Origin: Bizionia myxarmorum
Lineage (GTDB): Bacteria; Bacteroidota; Bacteroidia; Flavobacteriales; Flavobacteriaceae
Assembly: GCF_008086205.1 (NCBI RefSeq)
Contig: NZ_VSKK01000001.1
Location: forward strand, 1,426,001-1,490,000
Reading direction: 5' to 3'
DNA length: 64,000 nucleotides
The notes beneath the pieces are model-generated. The model was not told where the DNA came from and did not search any database. It was given only the letters and a program-made list of their open reading frames with translations. Every line of letters begins with the position of its first letter. Within the stretch, counting starts at the first letter, position 1. Below are positions 1-7,752 of this stretch, piece by piece. A program made the position numbers and the translations under genes.

Positions 1-13
1 TTAAAAACTCTAG

Positions 14-21
14 TATATTTG
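14..21 (+). promoter_or_regulatory. -7 promoter box for the tRNA-Val pair
   Basis: The octamer TATATTTG fits the Bacteroidota -7 consensus TAnnTTTG. It lies 15 bases before the first tRNA-Val, a normal distance for a short 5' leader. The matching -33 TTG would fall outside the window. Confidence 0.6.
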
Positions 22-36
22 CAATCCAATTACGAA

Positions 37-111
37 GGGCGATTAGCTCAGTTGGTTCAGAGCACCTCGTTTACACCGAGGGGGTCGGGGGTTCGAATCC
101 CTCATCGCCCA
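37..111 (+). tRNA. tRNA-Val (anticodon TAC)
   Basis: A full cloverleaf can be drawn. The 7-bp acceptor GGGCGAT pairs with ATCGCCC, the anticodon stem CCTCG pairs with CGAGG around loop TTTACAC (U33 present, anticodon TAC), and the T-arm contains GTTCGAATCC. The discriminator is A and CCA is not encoded. It reads GUA/GUG valine codons. A second tRNA-Val follows 43 bases downstream, with a terminator-like hairpin in between. Confidence 0.95.
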
Positions 112-115
112 CAAC

Positions 116-146
116 AAAAAAGTCCGTTTCTAACGGACTTTTTTTT
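116..146 (+). terminator. Terminator-like hairpin between the two tRNA-Val genes
   Basis: The stem AGTCCGTT/AACGGACT with a 3-base loop is preceded by A's and followed by a run of T's. It looks like an intrinsic terminator but sits between two tRNA genes, and the second has no visible promoter of its own. Confidence 0.75.
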
Positions 147-154
147 AGTTATAG

Positions 155-229
155 GGGTCATTAACTCAGTTGGTTCAGAGTGTCACGTCGACAACGTGGA
201 AGTCACTGGTTCGAATCCAGTATGACCCA
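155..229 (+). tRNA. tRNA-Val (anticodon GAC), with C at position 33
   Basis: The acceptor GGGTCAT pairs with ATGACCC, the D-stem ACTC with GAGT, the anticodon stem TCACG with CGTGG (one T-G wobble), and the T-stem ACTGG with CCAGT. The 7-base anticodon loop is TCGACAA, giving anticodon GAC (valine, GUC/GUU). The base before the anticodon (33) is therefore C at window position 189 instead of the nearly universal U. The variable loop is only 5 bases, which rules out a class II tRNA-Ser read with CGA. It is probably co-transcribed with the tRNA-Val(TAC) upstream. Confidence 0.88.
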
Positions 230-237
230 CATCAAGC

Positions 238-267
238 GAAAATCTGCATGGGAATGCAGATTTTTTT
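238..267 (+). terminator. Terminator after tRNA-Val(GAC)
   Basis: A perfect 9-bp stem AATCTGCAT/ATGCAGATT with a GGGA loop runs into seven T's. It lies directly after the second tRNA, and its T tract is shared with the left arm of the large palindrome. Confidence 0.75.
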
Positions 268-322
268 ATTGGAAAAAACCCTTCAAAGCGCGCTTTGAAG
301 GGTTTTTTCCAATAAAAAAATC
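259..322. repeat. Perfect 64-bp palindrome (32-bp arms, no spacer)
   Basis: Every base from 259 to 290 is complementary to its partner from 322 down to 291; the symmetry centre is GCG|CGC at 290/291 and the first mismatch is 258/323. The core CTTCAAAGCG/CGCTTTGAAG recurs in shorter form at 401-418. An intrinsic bidirectional terminator rarely needs such long arms. Confidence 0.9.
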
Positions 323-345
323 CAGAATGCGTGAGCATTCAGATT
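314..345 (-). terminator. Likely terminator of murF (minus strand)
   Basis: On the minus strand the hairpin GAATGC-TCAC-GCATTC is followed by ATTTTTTT, in the right orientation to end transcripts leaving murF. It is about 200 bases beyond the murF stop. Confidence 0.5.
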
Positions 346-552
346 TACATTTGTCGGAGTGCGTTAATTTTGGATCAATGCAATTAATCCAATAAACAAT
401 TTCAAAGCTTGCTTTGAAGACGTATATAAGAAACTCCAATAAGTTTTCTTAATTTAAAGTTTAGTAATAAGGATTTATTAAATGGGATTTTGCGTGAGCA
501 TTCCGATTTACATTTGCAGAACCAGATTTATTATGGATCAATGCAATTAATC
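329..552. repeat. Imperfect direct duplication, period 163 bp
   Basis: Bases 329-353 and 492-516 share GCGTGAGCATTC followed by GATTTACATTTG with one mismatch. Bases 372-389 and 535-552 share GGATCAATGCAATTAATC exactly. Both pairs are 163 bases apart. The right copy includes the murF stop codon, so the left copy looks like a duplicated murF 3' flank. Confidence 0.8.
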
Positions 553-1833
553 TAAAAGTTCCATAACCCGCTCCAAAGCCATCCCTCTAGAGCCTTTTAT
601 TAACACAAGCGCGCTATTTAGTGATTCAGTATTAAAGTCTTCTCTAAAAGCTTGAAATGAATCGTAGAATATGGTTTGGGGATTGTTACATTTAGCTTTA
701 TTGAAGTTTTCACCTAAAAATAGTGCTTGTTGAATGTCAAGTTTTTCAACAAGATCTACAATTGCTTGATGTTCAATTTTGGCTTCAGGGCCTAATTCAA
801 ACATATCACCTAGAATGACAATTTTCTTGGCGTGTTTCTGTTTTGAAAAATGCACCAAAGCAACGGTCATACTTGATGGATTAGCATTATAGGCATCCAA
901 AATAATTTCTGTTGAACCTCTGGTTATTATTTGAGATCTATTATTGGTGGGAATATAACTTTCAATAGCCTCTTTTATAGAATCAGTAGGAACTTTGAAA
1001 AAGTTTCCTATAGCAATAGCCGCGGCTATATTATTGAAATTATAAGAGCCTATTAAGTGACTGGATATATGCTGATTTTGAAATTCTAAATGTACAAAGG
1101 GACTAGCATCTAAAAAGTGAATTTTAAGTTGATTCTCCAGTTCGCTGTCAGCAAATAAAATGGTGTTCGCGTTTCTACTTTTTTCAACTTGAATAGGGTC
1201 AGAGTTGTTGATGAAAATCTGTTTACCATAATCTTGTAAATAATTATACATTTCACTTTTTCCTTTAATAACGCCTTCAGTTCCGCCAAAACCTTCTAAA
1301 TGCGCTTTTCCGAAGTTAGTTATATATCCGAAATCTGGTTTAGCTAGTTTACATAAAAACGCTATTTCACCTTGATGATTGGCGCCCATTTCAACCACGC
1401 CCATTTCGGTATTCTTGGTCATGGATAGCAAAGTTAAGGGCACACCAATATGATTGTTTAAATTTCCAACAGTGGCTATTGTTCGGTATCTTTTAGAAAG
1501 AACCGTATGTATTAATTCTTTAGTCGTTGTTTTCCCGTTGCTTCCGGTTAAGGCAATTATAGGAATACCTAAATAATCCCTATGAAACATTGCTAGTTTT
1601 TGTAAAGCGCTTAAAACATCATTTACTAAAATGGTGTTGTCATCTTTCTCATAGCTGCTATCATCTATAACTACAAATTTAGCCCCTTGTTCAAGAGCTT
1701 GTTGCGTAAAGGTATTGCCATCAAAATTTTCACCTTTTAAGGCAAAAAACAGGCAGTTTTTAGTGATTTTTCGTGTGTCTGTACAAACGCCCTCACAGGA
1801 TAAAAAGCGTTCATGTAAAGTTTGTATTTCCAT
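547..1833 (-). CDS. murF: UDP-N-acetylmuramoyl-tripeptide--D-alanyl-D-alanine ligase MurF
   Basis: Cytoplasmic Mur ligase that adds D-Ala-D-Ala to the UDP-MurNAc tripeptide with ATP, the last cytoplasmic step in making the peptidoglycan stem peptide. The 428-residue length fits bacterial MurF. The ATP-binding P-loop TGSNGKTTT is at residues 96-104, a central-domain segment with VVEMGANHQGEI follows, and the C-terminal Mur ligase domain contains LDAYNANPSSM. It lies downstream of gldJ on the same strand, but a hairpin terminator separates them, so it is probably transcribed on its own. A near-consensus -7 box (TACTTTTA) lies in the short gap before the start. The identity is secure. Confidence 0.96.
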   Translation of the reverse strand: MEIQTLHERFLSCEGVCTDTRKITKNCLFFALKGENFDGNTFTQQALEQGAKFVVIDDSSYEKDDNTILVNDVLSALQKLAMFHRDYLGIPIIALTGSNGKTTTKELIHTVLSKRYRTIATVGNLNNHIGVPLTLLSMTKNTEMGVVEMGANHQGEIAFLCKLAKPDFGYITNFGKAHLEGFGGTEGVIKGKSEMYNYLQDYGKQIFINNSDPIQVEKSRNANTILFADSELENQLKIHFLDASPFVHLEFQNQHISSHLIGSYNFNNIAAAIAIGNFFKVPTDSIKEAIESYIPTNNRSQIITRGSTEIILDAYNANPSSMTVALVHFSKQKHAKKIVILGDMFELGPEAKIEHQAIVDLVEKLDIQQALFLGENFNKAKCNNPQTIFYDSFQAFREDFNTESLNSALVLIKGSRGMALERVMELLD

Positions 1834-1846
1834 AAAATAAAAGTAT

Positions 1847-1876
1847 AAAAAAAGTCCTGACTACCGCCAGGACTTT
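1847..1876 (-). terminator. Terminator of gldJ
   Basis: On the minus strand the stem AAAGTCCTG/CAGGACTTT runs into seven T's, between the gldJ stop and the murF start. Confidence 0.8.
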
Positions 1877-1899
1877 GTATAATTTTTGAAATAAACTAT

Positions 1900-3579
1900 T
1901 TAGTTTTTACTTTTGTTTTTATTCTCTGATTTGGAACCTACACGAGACATAGCACATCTAAATCCAATATAATCAGTTGCCATGTTTTGTGGGAAATAAC
2001 GACGTTGAGCAGGATCTAACCAATACTCTCTATCTTTCCAAGAACCACCTTTATAAACACGAACTTCGTCATTAATTAATGAAGTACGCTTATCTGAACG
2101 GTCATACTCACGAATCAACTGTCCTGCTGAATCTAGTTCAACATTATGTTTTGGTGAGTTGTACATGACACTAGTATGCGTTGCATCCGTACCTTCTTCA
2201 TCTTCACTAAAACCATCACGGTAATCACGAGAAGAACGTTTATCACCATCTCTAAAGTTACGGTTATCACTCGTATCAAAGTTTGTTCTTAAGTACGTTT
2301 CATTTTCGTCAACTGGTACTTGGTGAATTTCACCTGGTAAATTTCTAGCTACAACTTTTCCGTTAGGTAAGGTGTCAAATTTAATTTCATCTGGCGTAAC
2401 AATTCTTACGGTACCATCCTCGTTTAACTCATTTTTAGTGTAAACGTTTCCACGGTAGTAGTTAAAATCACTAAATTCATCATCAACAATTGGTCTGTAA
2501 ACATCGGCAACCCATTCGGCTACGTTTCCAGCCATATCATATAAACCAAAATCATTAGGCTCGTAAGATTTCACAGCGTTAGTAATATCAGCACCATCAT
2601 CAGACCATCCTGCAATTCCACCGTAATCACCTTTTCCTTGCTTAAAGTTAGCCATTTGGTCACCTCTAATTTTACGTTTTCCTGAACGTGTATATTGGCC
2701 ATCCCATGGATATTTTTTACGACCTCTATAAACGTTATAGCTACGAATAGATGTTAAACCTAATGCGGCATATTCCCATTCAGCTTCTGTTGGAAGTCTA
2801 TATTTGGGTGAAATAATTCCTGTTTCTCTTGTAGCATTTACGTTAATTTGATCGCCTGCGGCATTAGTTTGAACACGACGACGTGTATTTGCTGGATCTG
2901 TAAGTGCTGTATTTCCTCCGTAAACTTGTGAAGGTGCATTAATATAAGTATCTGTGTTAAAAGTAGCATCCGCAGATACATCATTTAATTTAGCATCTCT
3001 TTGAATATAACCAGCATCTTCTAAATTAGACTCGTTAACACGATCAGAACGCCAGTTAGCAAATTCAACTGCTTGAATCCAACTTACACCAACAACTGGA
3101 TATTCAGCATAACCAGGATGACGCAAATAGTTTTCTGTCATAACTTCGTTATAACCTAAACGGTTTCTCCAAACTAAAGTATCTGGAAGAACACCATCGT
3201 AAATAGCTTTGAAATTATCTTCAATAGGTGGGTAGATACGTTTAATCCAATCTAAATATTCTAAATACATTAAGTTGGTAACTTCAGTTTCATCCATATA
3301 AAAGGATTGAACGTGCTGCTGATTTGGAGTATTATTCCAATCATGCATCACATCATCTTGAACGCGACCCATTGTAAAGGTTCCACCTTCTACAAAAACT
3401 AATCCAGGACCTGCTTCTTGTCCTTTAAAACTTGTGTTGTATTGGAAGCCTCCATCTTTTGAGTTAATATCCCAACCAGTAGCGCGAGAGCTATTGGAGC
3501 TAGAAGATCGTTTACAACCAACAGCTGTAACAGCTAGTGTTAAAACTAACAATAATTTTATTGTTAATACTTTTTTCAT
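1900..3579 (-). CDS. gldJ: Gliding motility / T9SS-associated lipoprotein GldJ
   Basis: GldJ is an outer-membrane lipoprotein required in Flavobacterium johnsoniae for gliding and for stability of the T9SS motor protein GldK. The chosen start (MKKVLTIKLL) gives a signal peptide ending in lipobox AVGC with the lipidated Cys at about residue 22; an ATG two codons earlier (3585) is equally possible, and the longest reading (3648) would put 23 non-signal-like residues first. The mature part is a formylglycine-generating-enzyme/sulfatase-modifying-factor fold: EGGTFTMG early, then LPTEAEWEYAA, DMAGNVAEWVADVY, GGSWKDREYW and GFRCAMS. These motifs are typical of GldJ/GldK, where the fold is structural. 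About 560 residues fits GldJ. It is divergent from porU, as expected for the conserved gldJ-porU-porV neighbourhood. Confidence 0.93.
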   Translation of the reverse strand: MKKVLTIKLLLVLTLAVTAVGCKRSSSSNSSRATGWDINSKDGGFQYNTSFKGQEAGPGLVFVEGGTFTMGRVQDDVMHDWNNTPNQQHVQSFYMDETEVTNLMYLEYLDWIKRIYPPIEDNFKAIYDGVLPDTLVWRNRLGYNEVMTENYLRHPGYAEYPVVGVSWIQAVEFANWRSDRVNESNLEDAGYIQRDAKLNDVSADATFNTDTYINAPSQVYGGNTALTDPANTRRRVQTNAAGDQINVNATRETGIISPKYRLPTEAEWEYAALGLTSIRSYNVYRGRKKYPWDGQYTRSGKRKIRGDQMANFKQGKGDYGGIAGWSDDGADITNAVKSYEPNDFGLYDMAGNVAEWVADVYRPIVDDEFSDFNYYRGNVYTKNELNEDGTVRIVTPDEIKFDTLPNGKVVARNLPGEIHQVPVDENETYLRTNFDTSDNRNFRDGDKRSSRDYRDGFSEDEEGTDATHTSVMYNSPKHNVELDSAGQLIREYDRSDKRTSLINDEVRVYKGGSWKDREYWLDPAQRRYFPQNMATDYIGFRCAMSRVGSKSENKNKSKN

Positions 3580-3849
3580 ATCCATACGTTTAAGTAAGCT
3601 ATTAATATTTTTGGTGACGCAATATATGAATTCTGCGTAATTATCCAAGCAATTATTTAAAATTAACTTAAAATATTGCGCATTTCATCCCGTTAATTCA
3701 ACGTTTTAACGATGCTTTCAAAACTTTTAGCTAATGTTATGTCTAATTATAACGCCCAATTTTATAATTTATTATCGTAATTTCGTTTCCTTTTATTAAA
3801 ATTGTTTGATATTTAATAATAAGCAACACTTAATTGCGTTATTTGTGTA

Positions 3850-6800
3850 ATGAAAAAGAAATTATTACTACTTGCTTTATGCGTTTCTGTTGCGGTTTTT
3901 TCGCAACAAAAGCGCTTCGACATCACTTGGAATGGAACGAAATCCTTTAGTAATGAAAGTTTTTCTATTGAAGTTCCCGCTTTCAATTCTGAATATTATA
4001 GCTACAATCTCGATAATGGCTTGGAGTTTATTGCTCAATGGGAGATGACGCAATTAGTAAATGAAAATTCTGCACAAATTTCGAATATTTCCTACGCACC
4101 CATTTCAAAAAATGAATTAAAAGATGTGGATCTAAATACTATTCCAAATAAATTGGAATTTTCACTTCAGAATAGTACTGCTCGAAATAAAAATGGTGCA
4201 TTTTTAACGCTTTCTCCTATTATTAGAGAAAATGGCGCATATAAAAAAGTAACAAGTTTCACTATAAATTATGGCACCAAAAATAGTTTAAGAACAGGTA
4301 ACCGGTCAGCCATTACCAATTCCGTTTTAAGTTCGGGCTCTTGGTATCGTTTTCAAGTGGACAAATCAGGCGTATTTATTATCACGAGACGCTTTTTGGA
4401 GCAGTTAGGAATTAATATAGATAGCGTAGATCCAAGAACCATTAAATTATTTGGTAATGGTGGGCGTATGATTCCGTATGCTAACTCGGCGCCTTATCCT
4501 ATGGATTTGCAAGAAAATGCAGTTCGTATTATAGGTGAATCAGATGGGTATTTTCATGATGGCGATTATATGTTGTTTTATGCTGAAGGTCCAAATGGTT
4601 ATGATGTTGCCAGAAACACCAACATTAATATTTATAATACAGCAACTACCTATTATATTAATATAAGTTCTGGAAACGGGAAACGAATCCAGTCCATGAT
4701 TCAACCATCTGGCGCGCCTGATATGATGATTAACACGTTTCAAGATTATCAATATCATGAAGTAGATGAGTACAATTTAGCTAGTGTAGGAAGGCGCTGG
4801 TTTGGCGATCGTTTTGGAATAGAAACGACAAAAACTTTCGATTTTTCTTTCCCTAATCTAGTTACCTCGCTACCGGTTCGTTTAAAAGCTTATGTAGCTT
4901 CCACTTCCGAAATTACTACAACCATGGCGCTAAATGTAAACAGTGCTGCTATAGCAAACTTGGTCATTCCATCTGTAACAAATTCTACTTTGGCCAGTGA
5001 AGCTATTTACAATAATAATATTTCTGTTGCCAGTCCTAATTTAGCCGTAACATTAGAATATAATAATGGTGGTAATCCCTCTGCTTTAGCGTATATAGAT
5101 TATATTTCTTTAGAAGCTACTCGGGAATTGACATACGCAGGAAAGCCTTTTACGTTCCGAAATCGTGCTGTTGCAGGGGCTTCGGGAATAGGGCAGTACA
5201 CCATGACCAATGCAGCGCAGGTTAACGAAATATGGGAAATCACGGATTTATACAACATTAAAGCATTAAAAAACACAAACGCTAATCCTATAATTTCCTT
5301 TACTTCAAATTTAGGAACCTTGCGAAATTTTGCGGTTGTAGCTTCGGGTGGATATCATGAACCTACTTTAATTTCCAATCCTTATGTTAGCAACCTAAAT
5401 TTAAAAGGTAGCATTTTCAATAATGCTCAAGGTGTTTTTCAAGATGTAGATTATATCATTATAACGCCAGCTAATCTTTATTCACAAGCCGAACGTTTGG
5501 CTCAAATTAATAGAAACCAATATAATTTAAACGTTAAGGTTGTAAAATTAGCAGATATCTATACCGAGTTTGGACCAGGCGTTCAAGATATTGGCGCCAT
5601 TCGTAATTTCGTTAAATATGTATATGATAATGCAAGCGCTCCAGAAAAACGACTCAAATATCTGTGTTTGTTTGGCGATGGTTCATTTGATTATAAAGAC
5701 AGAGTTTCTAATAACACCAATATTGTTCCTTTATGGCATGCTTATGACAGCTTTAATTTAACCAGCTCTTTTGTGTCCGATGATTTTTATGGAATGATGG
5801 ACGCTAATGAAGGGAATATGCAAACTTCTGATAAATTGGATATTGCAGTTGGTCGTGTTTTAGCCGATTCTCCTCAACGTGCTAATGAATTGGTGGATAA
5901 AGTGGCTTCATATTATATAGAATCATCTTATGGAAATTGGCGTAATAATGTGGTGGTAATTTCGGATGATGTAGATGAAGGCTGGGAAAAGGATATTCAA
6001 TTAACAACTAATACCATTGGTGATAATATTTCGTTAGCCAAACCTTTTATAAACGTAACTAAAATACATACGGATGCTTATATCCAAGAATCTTCCGCTG
6101 GTGGTGATGCCTATCCTTCTGTTACTACGGCTATAACAAATGCTATAGAAAGTGGCGTTTTAGTTGTGAATTATTTTGGTCATGGTGGTGAAGATGGCTT
6201 GGCTAAAGAGCGAATTTTTACGAAGCCAGATGCACAAAACTTGAATAACGTTTGTAAATTAAATTGCTTTGTAACTGTAACCTGTGAATATACCCGTTTT
6301 GATAATCCAATGCGTCCAACCGCTGGTGAATACACGTATTGGAATAAAACTGGAGGTGCCATTGGTTTAATTACAACTACCAGACAGATTTTTGTGAGTG
6401 TTGGTATTTCATTCAATATTATATTAGAAGAATATTTATTCTCTTTTAATGCGAATGATGATTATGATGATGATGAATATCCAAGTATGGCAGAAGCCTT
6501 GCGTTTAACTAAAACAAATCCAGCCATTTCAGGAATTGGTCAAAGACGTTTGGTGTTTTTTATTGGAGATCCTGCCATGAAATTGGCCATTCCAAAACCA
6601 AGTATTCGCTTAACTAAAGTAAATGATGTGCCTGTTAACCAGGCTACGCCGCCCTTAAAAGCCTTAAGTCGCGCTAAATTAACCGGAGAAGTTACAGACC
6701 AAACAGGAAATGTTATTACAGATTATAACGGGGTGCTTTCCGTAAATATATATGACAAAAAAGTACAGCGTACAACTTTGGCAAATGACCGTATTCGTGA

Positions 6801-7719
6801 AGCTGGACAGCTTATTAAAATGAATTTTGAAACCCTAGGCGCAACTATTTTTAGAGGTCAAGCTTCTGTAACTAACGGAAAATTTGAATTTGAATTTATC
6901 GTGCCTCGTGACATTGGTATTCCAGAAGGTAATGGTCGCGTTAGTTTTTATGCGAAGAAAAATAATTCATTGGATGATCAATCCGGTGCAAATTCTACTG
7001 CAGTAATTATTGGAGGCCTGAACCAAAATGCACCAGAAGATGCTATTGGACCTGTTATTAAATTATATATGAACGATGAAAATTTCGTTTCAGGAGGTAT
7101 CACCAACGAATCACCAAGTTTATTGGTGAAGTTAGAAGATGAAAACGGGATTAATACCGCCAGCGGAATTGGTCATGACATTGTAGCGATTTTGGATGGC
7201 GATGAAACCAATCCGTATATTTTAAATGATTACTATCAAACGGAAATAGACGATTATCAAAAGGGAACTGCTAATTTCCCCTTAAGAAATATTCAGCCTG
7301 GATTACATACGTTAAGTTTAAAAGCATGGGATGTTTATAACAATTCATCTATTTCAGAGATTCAATTTGTGGTACACAACGAGAATCAGAGCCTTGTTAT
7401 CGAAAATGTTTTAAATTATCCGAATCCCTTCGTTAATTACACCGAATTTTGGTTCAACCACAATAGTTCCGATGCTTTGGACGTTTCAGTACAGATATTC
7501 ACCGTTTCTGGGAAGTTGGTAAAAACATTAAATGGTCAGACCAATTCTTCAGAATGCTGCGGAAAAGGTACATCCGCTTTATCCCGAGATATAGTTTGGG
7601 ATGGTCGTGATGATTTTGGAGATAAAATAGGAAAAGGCGTTTATATATATAAATTAACCGTTAGATCGCCACTCCTAAATAAATCCGTTGAAAAAATTGA
7701 GAAACTTGTAATACTTTAA
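3850..7719 (+). CDS. porU: Type IX secretion system C-terminal signal peptidase PorU
   Basis: PorU is the cell-surface gingipain-like (C25) sortase that cleaves the C-terminal sorting domain of T9SS cargo and attaches many of them to the surface. The 1289-residue protein starts with a signal peptide (MKKKLLLLALCVSVAVFSQ). The C25 catalytic region lies around residues 530-900, with His778 in NYFGHGGEDG and Cys812 in VTVTCEYTRF as the likely catalytic dyad. The C-terminus (NYPNPF near residue 1193, then WDGRDDFGDKIGKGVYIYKL) resembles the sorting-like domain PorU itself carries. It lies divergent from gldJ and 33 bases upstream of porV; the porV promoter overlaps the end of this gene. Confidence 0.95.
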   Translation: MKKKLLLLALCVSVAVFSQQKRFDITWNGTKSFSNESFSIEVPAFNSEYYSYNLDNGLEFIAQWEMTQLVNENSAQISNISYAPISKNELKDVDLNTIPNKLEFSLQNSTARNKNGAFLTLSPIIRENGAYKKVTSFTINYGTKNSLRTGNRSAITNSVLSSGSWYRFQVDKSGVFIITRRFLEQLGINIDSVDPRTIKLFGNGGRMIPYANSAPYPMDLQENAVRIIGESDGYFHDGDYMLFYAEGPNGYDVARNTNINIYNTATTYYINISSGNGKRIQSMIQPSGAPDMMINTFQDYQYHEVDEYNLASVGRRWFGDRFGIETTKTFDFSFPNLVTSLPVRLKAYVASTSEITTTMALNVNSAAIANLVIPSVTNSTLASEAIYNNNISVASPNLAVTLEYNNGGNPSALAYIDYISLEATRELTYAGKPFTFRNRAVAGASGIGQYTMTNAAQVNEIWEITDLYNIKALKNTNANPIISFTSNLGTLRNFAVVASGGYHEPTLISNPYVSNLNLKGSIFNNAQGVFQDVDYIIITPANLYSQAERLAQINRNQYNLNVKVVKLADIYTEFGPGVQDIGAIRNFVKYVYDNASAPEKRLKYLCLFGDGSFDYKDRVSNNTNIVPLWHAYDSFNLTSSFVSDDFYGMMDANEGNMQTSDKLDIAVGRVLADSPQRANELVDKVASYYIESSYGNWRNNVVVISDDVDEGWEKDIQLTTNTIGDNISLAKPFINVTKIHTDAYIQESSAGGDAYPSVTTAITNAIESGVLVVNYFGHGGEDGLAKERIFTKPDAQNLNNVCKLNCFVTVTCEYTRFDNPMRPTAGEYTYWNKTGGAIGLITTTRQIFVSVGISFNIILEEYLFSFNANDDYDDDEYPSMAEALRLTKTNPAISGIGQRRLVFFIGDPAMKLAIPKPSIRLTKVNDVPVNQATPPLKALSRAKLTGEVTDQTGNVITDYNGVLSVNIYDKKVQRTTLANDRIREAGQLIKMNFETLGATIFRGQASVTNGKFEFEFIVPRDIGIPEGNGRVSFYAKKNNSLDDQSGANSTAVIIGGLNQNAPEDAIGPVIKLYMNDENFVSGGITNESPSLLVKLEDENGINTASGIGHDIVAILDGDETNPYILNDYYQTEIDDYQKGTANFPLRNIQPGLHTLSLKAWDVYNNSSISEIQFVVHNENQSLVIENVLNYPNPFVNYTEFWFNHNSSDALDVSVQIFTVSGKLVKTLNGQTNSSECCGKGTSALSRDIVWDGRDDFGDKIGKGVYIYKLTVRSPLLNKSVEKIEKLVIL

Positions 7720-7735
7720 TAATACATTATATTTG
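7706..7735 (+). promoter_or_regulatory. Promoter of porV
   Basis: TTG at 7706-7708, 19 bases of spacing and TATATTTG at 7728-7735 form a full Bacteroidota promoter. It overlaps the porU stop codon and lies 17 bases before porV, so porV can be expressed apart from porU. Confidence 0.75.
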
Positions 7736-7752
7736 CTAAATAAAATCAATAC

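Larger units (their letters stand above)
230..546. other. Palindrome-rich spacer between tRNA-Val and murF
   Basis: No gene is seen. The spacer holds a hairpin terminator for the tRNA side (238-267), a perfect 64-bp palindrome (259-322), a hairpin terminator facing murF (314-345), a second short palindrome TTCAAAGC/GCTTTGAA (401-418) repeating the core of the first, and an imperfect direct duplication of about 61 bp (329-389 and 492-552). The second duplicate copy runs into the last codons of murF. Confidence 0.8.

Noticed and set aside
19-395. Short open frames across the tRNA genes
   Set aside because: They translate tRNA sequence and palindrome arms.
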